The position numbers were made by a program, and so were the translations under genes. Below are positions 63,901 through 64,000 of a DNA stretch of 64,000 nt, piece by piece. Under the pieces are notes generated by a model that saw only the letters and a list, made by a program, of their open reading frames with translations, did no database searches and was not told the origin of the DNA. Within the stretch, counting starts at the first letter, position 1; each line of letters starts with the position of its first letter. The DNA comes from an uncultured Tenacibaculum sp. (GTDB taxonomy: Bacteria > Bacteroidota > Bacteroidia > Flavobacteriales > Flavobacteriaceae), in the NCBI GenBank assembly GCA_947497895.1, contig CANMIL010000004.1:124001-188000 (forward strand), in the 5' to 3' direction.

Positions 63901-64000
63901 TCACTAATGACACGAATTTCACAAATACAGTCAGAGACAATCAAACGATATATGTGAGGGTTGAAAATAACAGTACAGGGTGTTTTAACGATCATGTAAC
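60951..64000 (+). CDS. Large secreted surface protein with tandem ~100-residue repeats (3' end beyond window)
   Basis: At least 1016 codons, cut by the right edge. A signal peptide (MRKLHLLTLTLFITFFTYAQ) is followed by a beta-propeller-like region (about 20-400: ANIWYFGENAGINFN, YGVEFSRNSQKLYIST, LQLGPDGKIYATI) and a PKD/Ig-like domain (about 410-500). At least five tandem repeats of 85-110 residues follow, each opening with xxCDD-type acidic loops and ending QTIYVRVENxxxxC. This is the flavobacterial gliding/adhesin type usually ending in a type B type IX secretion signal, which would lie beyond the window. Confidence 0.88.
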   Translation, partial: MRKLHLLTLTLFITFFTYAQKEANIWYFGENAGINFNTEPPTGITDGVLNTLEGCSSFSDANGNLLFYSDGITVWDKNHNIMKYSNGNLANNLKGNPSSTQSGMIIPKPNSSSIYYLFTVDDGPDRDLNGNIIQPAQGFNVYTIDMSLNSGLGELIDENGNGGFFINLSQGNQDGWTEKVAAVRSTECNTYWVVSSTNTQFYAYKITENGIDLTPVISNTTTSLSRRGYLKLSPDGKKLAVANQGNNQALLFSFNNTTGQVDSNGISLTNFVDGEPYGVEFSRNSQKLYISTTAFFTDDLSTPSTYKLFQFDLTQTDVVTTKRTIHTENGFRGALQLGPDGKIYATIPQTYSVPAGFATHLDVIQNPDSDANDIVFTIDAINLNGRKSTQGLPPFISSLLLPIEIKDQNTGVAVNNQDLQFCIGDSKTIAPDPVSGTSVTYEWTFNNGTTTTTISNNITLNLGPLTTNDVGEYKLIVTRIDDCGNTLEQEGVFKVEVYEATSASQPIDINFCDIDNDGFNAFDLQTDVTPQVLNGQSTTTFEVAYFLNQSDADNNTNALANPYTNQTAFSNQTIYARMHNIAAPDACYDIKTFNLSITGSPTPQSPANYEVCDDLVNGGDMDGFYNNFVLNTKDSEILGSLDASLYSITYHKTLTGAQTDNTTDIIDKNTPFRNETANTQTIYVRVENNNNIACNDSSVSFNLVVNAVPNINSVVELKQCDDNTDAFADFNLEEALSNISSNYQNETFVFYESLNDAQNNTSPITNPTVYRNTTATTDRVWATVTNASGCVKIAEVNLTVSTTGIPATFQRVFNECDDFLDANGNNLASNSDTDGITSFNFSSVDTEIRNMFTAVGQQINVTYYENEADALAEQNAIPDISNFRNINSPNTQLIYVRVDSDLDNDCLGLGHHITLNVDPVPTVNNVNDIELCDDFISGAFDDGVNVGINLRDQVSAILGALSPSDYTVTFHTSASDANTGSNAITNDTNFTNTVRDNQTIYVRVENNSTGCFNDHV

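Noticed and set aside
1..64000. tRNA, rRNA, CRISPR arrays, prophage
   Set aside because: Read through on both strands by eye: no cloverleaf with a T-loop GGTTCGA, no spaced repeats and no phage structural genes were found. A dedicated tRNA or covariance scan would settle this.

Overview
The window is AT-rich (about one third G+C by eye) and reads as a chromosome segment of a marine Flavobacteriaceae bacterium (Bacteroidota). The evidence is the flavobacterial -7 promoter box TAnnTTTG in front of many genes, scarce Shine-Dalgarno sequences, a type IX-secretion-style surface repeat protein, a GLPGLI protein paired with an outer-membrane barrel, a DUF3276 protein, and gene neighbourhoods usual for this family (clpC/gyrA/TPR, folE-hisS, holA next to a lone HsdR_N protein, nusB-DUF1573-yajC-ybbR-coaE). 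I saw no tRNA or rRNA gene, insertion sequence, prophage or CRISPR array.

Layout. 1-14 kb: housekeeping genes clpC (cut by the left edge), gyrA, a TPR protein, folE, hisS, a YihY membrane protein, a McbG/Qnr-like pentapeptide protein, an M3 peptidase, a thioredoxin-like protein and nadC. 14-20.5 kb: an accessory stretch. It holds an operon of a divergent Lgt-like membrane protein, a COG1964/tetraether-synthase-like radical SAM enzyme and a small membrane protein. A roughly 900-base coding-free stretch with several orphan terminator hairpins follows, then three unrecognised membrane or secreted proteins. 20.5-25 kb: a divergent RelA/SpoT-domain protein, a 2OG-Fe(II) oxygenase, a Crp-DMT transporter-GNAT group, rlmH and an XRE-membrane fusion. 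26-34 kb: rdgB with an iron-type ABC transporter, then secreted M28, MtfA/SEC-C, GH18 and SGNH hydrolases and a lipoprotein.

34-43 kb: an ABC-F ATPase, a GLPGLI/TonB-receptor-like pair, a LytTR membrane regulator, an outer-membrane protein and a serine hydrolase. 43-50 kb: holA, a standalone PD-(D/E)xK protein, a glycosyltransferase, a CREST/ceramidase-like protein, a Sua5-type enzyme and a pRiA4b ORF-3-like protein. These are followed by a hotdog thioesterase, an alpha/beta hydrolase and isochorismate synthase, which suggests menaquinone synthesis. 50-60 kb: a PUR-type nucleic-acid-binding protein, an MsbA-like exporter, leucine dehydrogenase, the nusB-to-coaE group, a two-component system and an ABC-2 exporter. 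The right edge cuts a long surface-repeat protein.

The most promising undescribed system is the Lgt-like/radical SAM/small membrane protein operon (promoter 14994, terminator 17529). Its Lgt-like member lacks the His and Asn that normally mark lipoprotein diacylglyceryl transferase. Its radical SAM member has the cysteine layout of the family that couples lipid tails in archaea, so a lipid-modifying pathway is a reasonable hypothesis. Other items worth a look are an 18-bp palindrome made of two back-to-back -7 boxes (47257-47274), a terminator hairpin in the nusB leader, -7 boxes lying directly on start codons, and a RelA/SpoT-like protein without the usual guanine-stacking motif.
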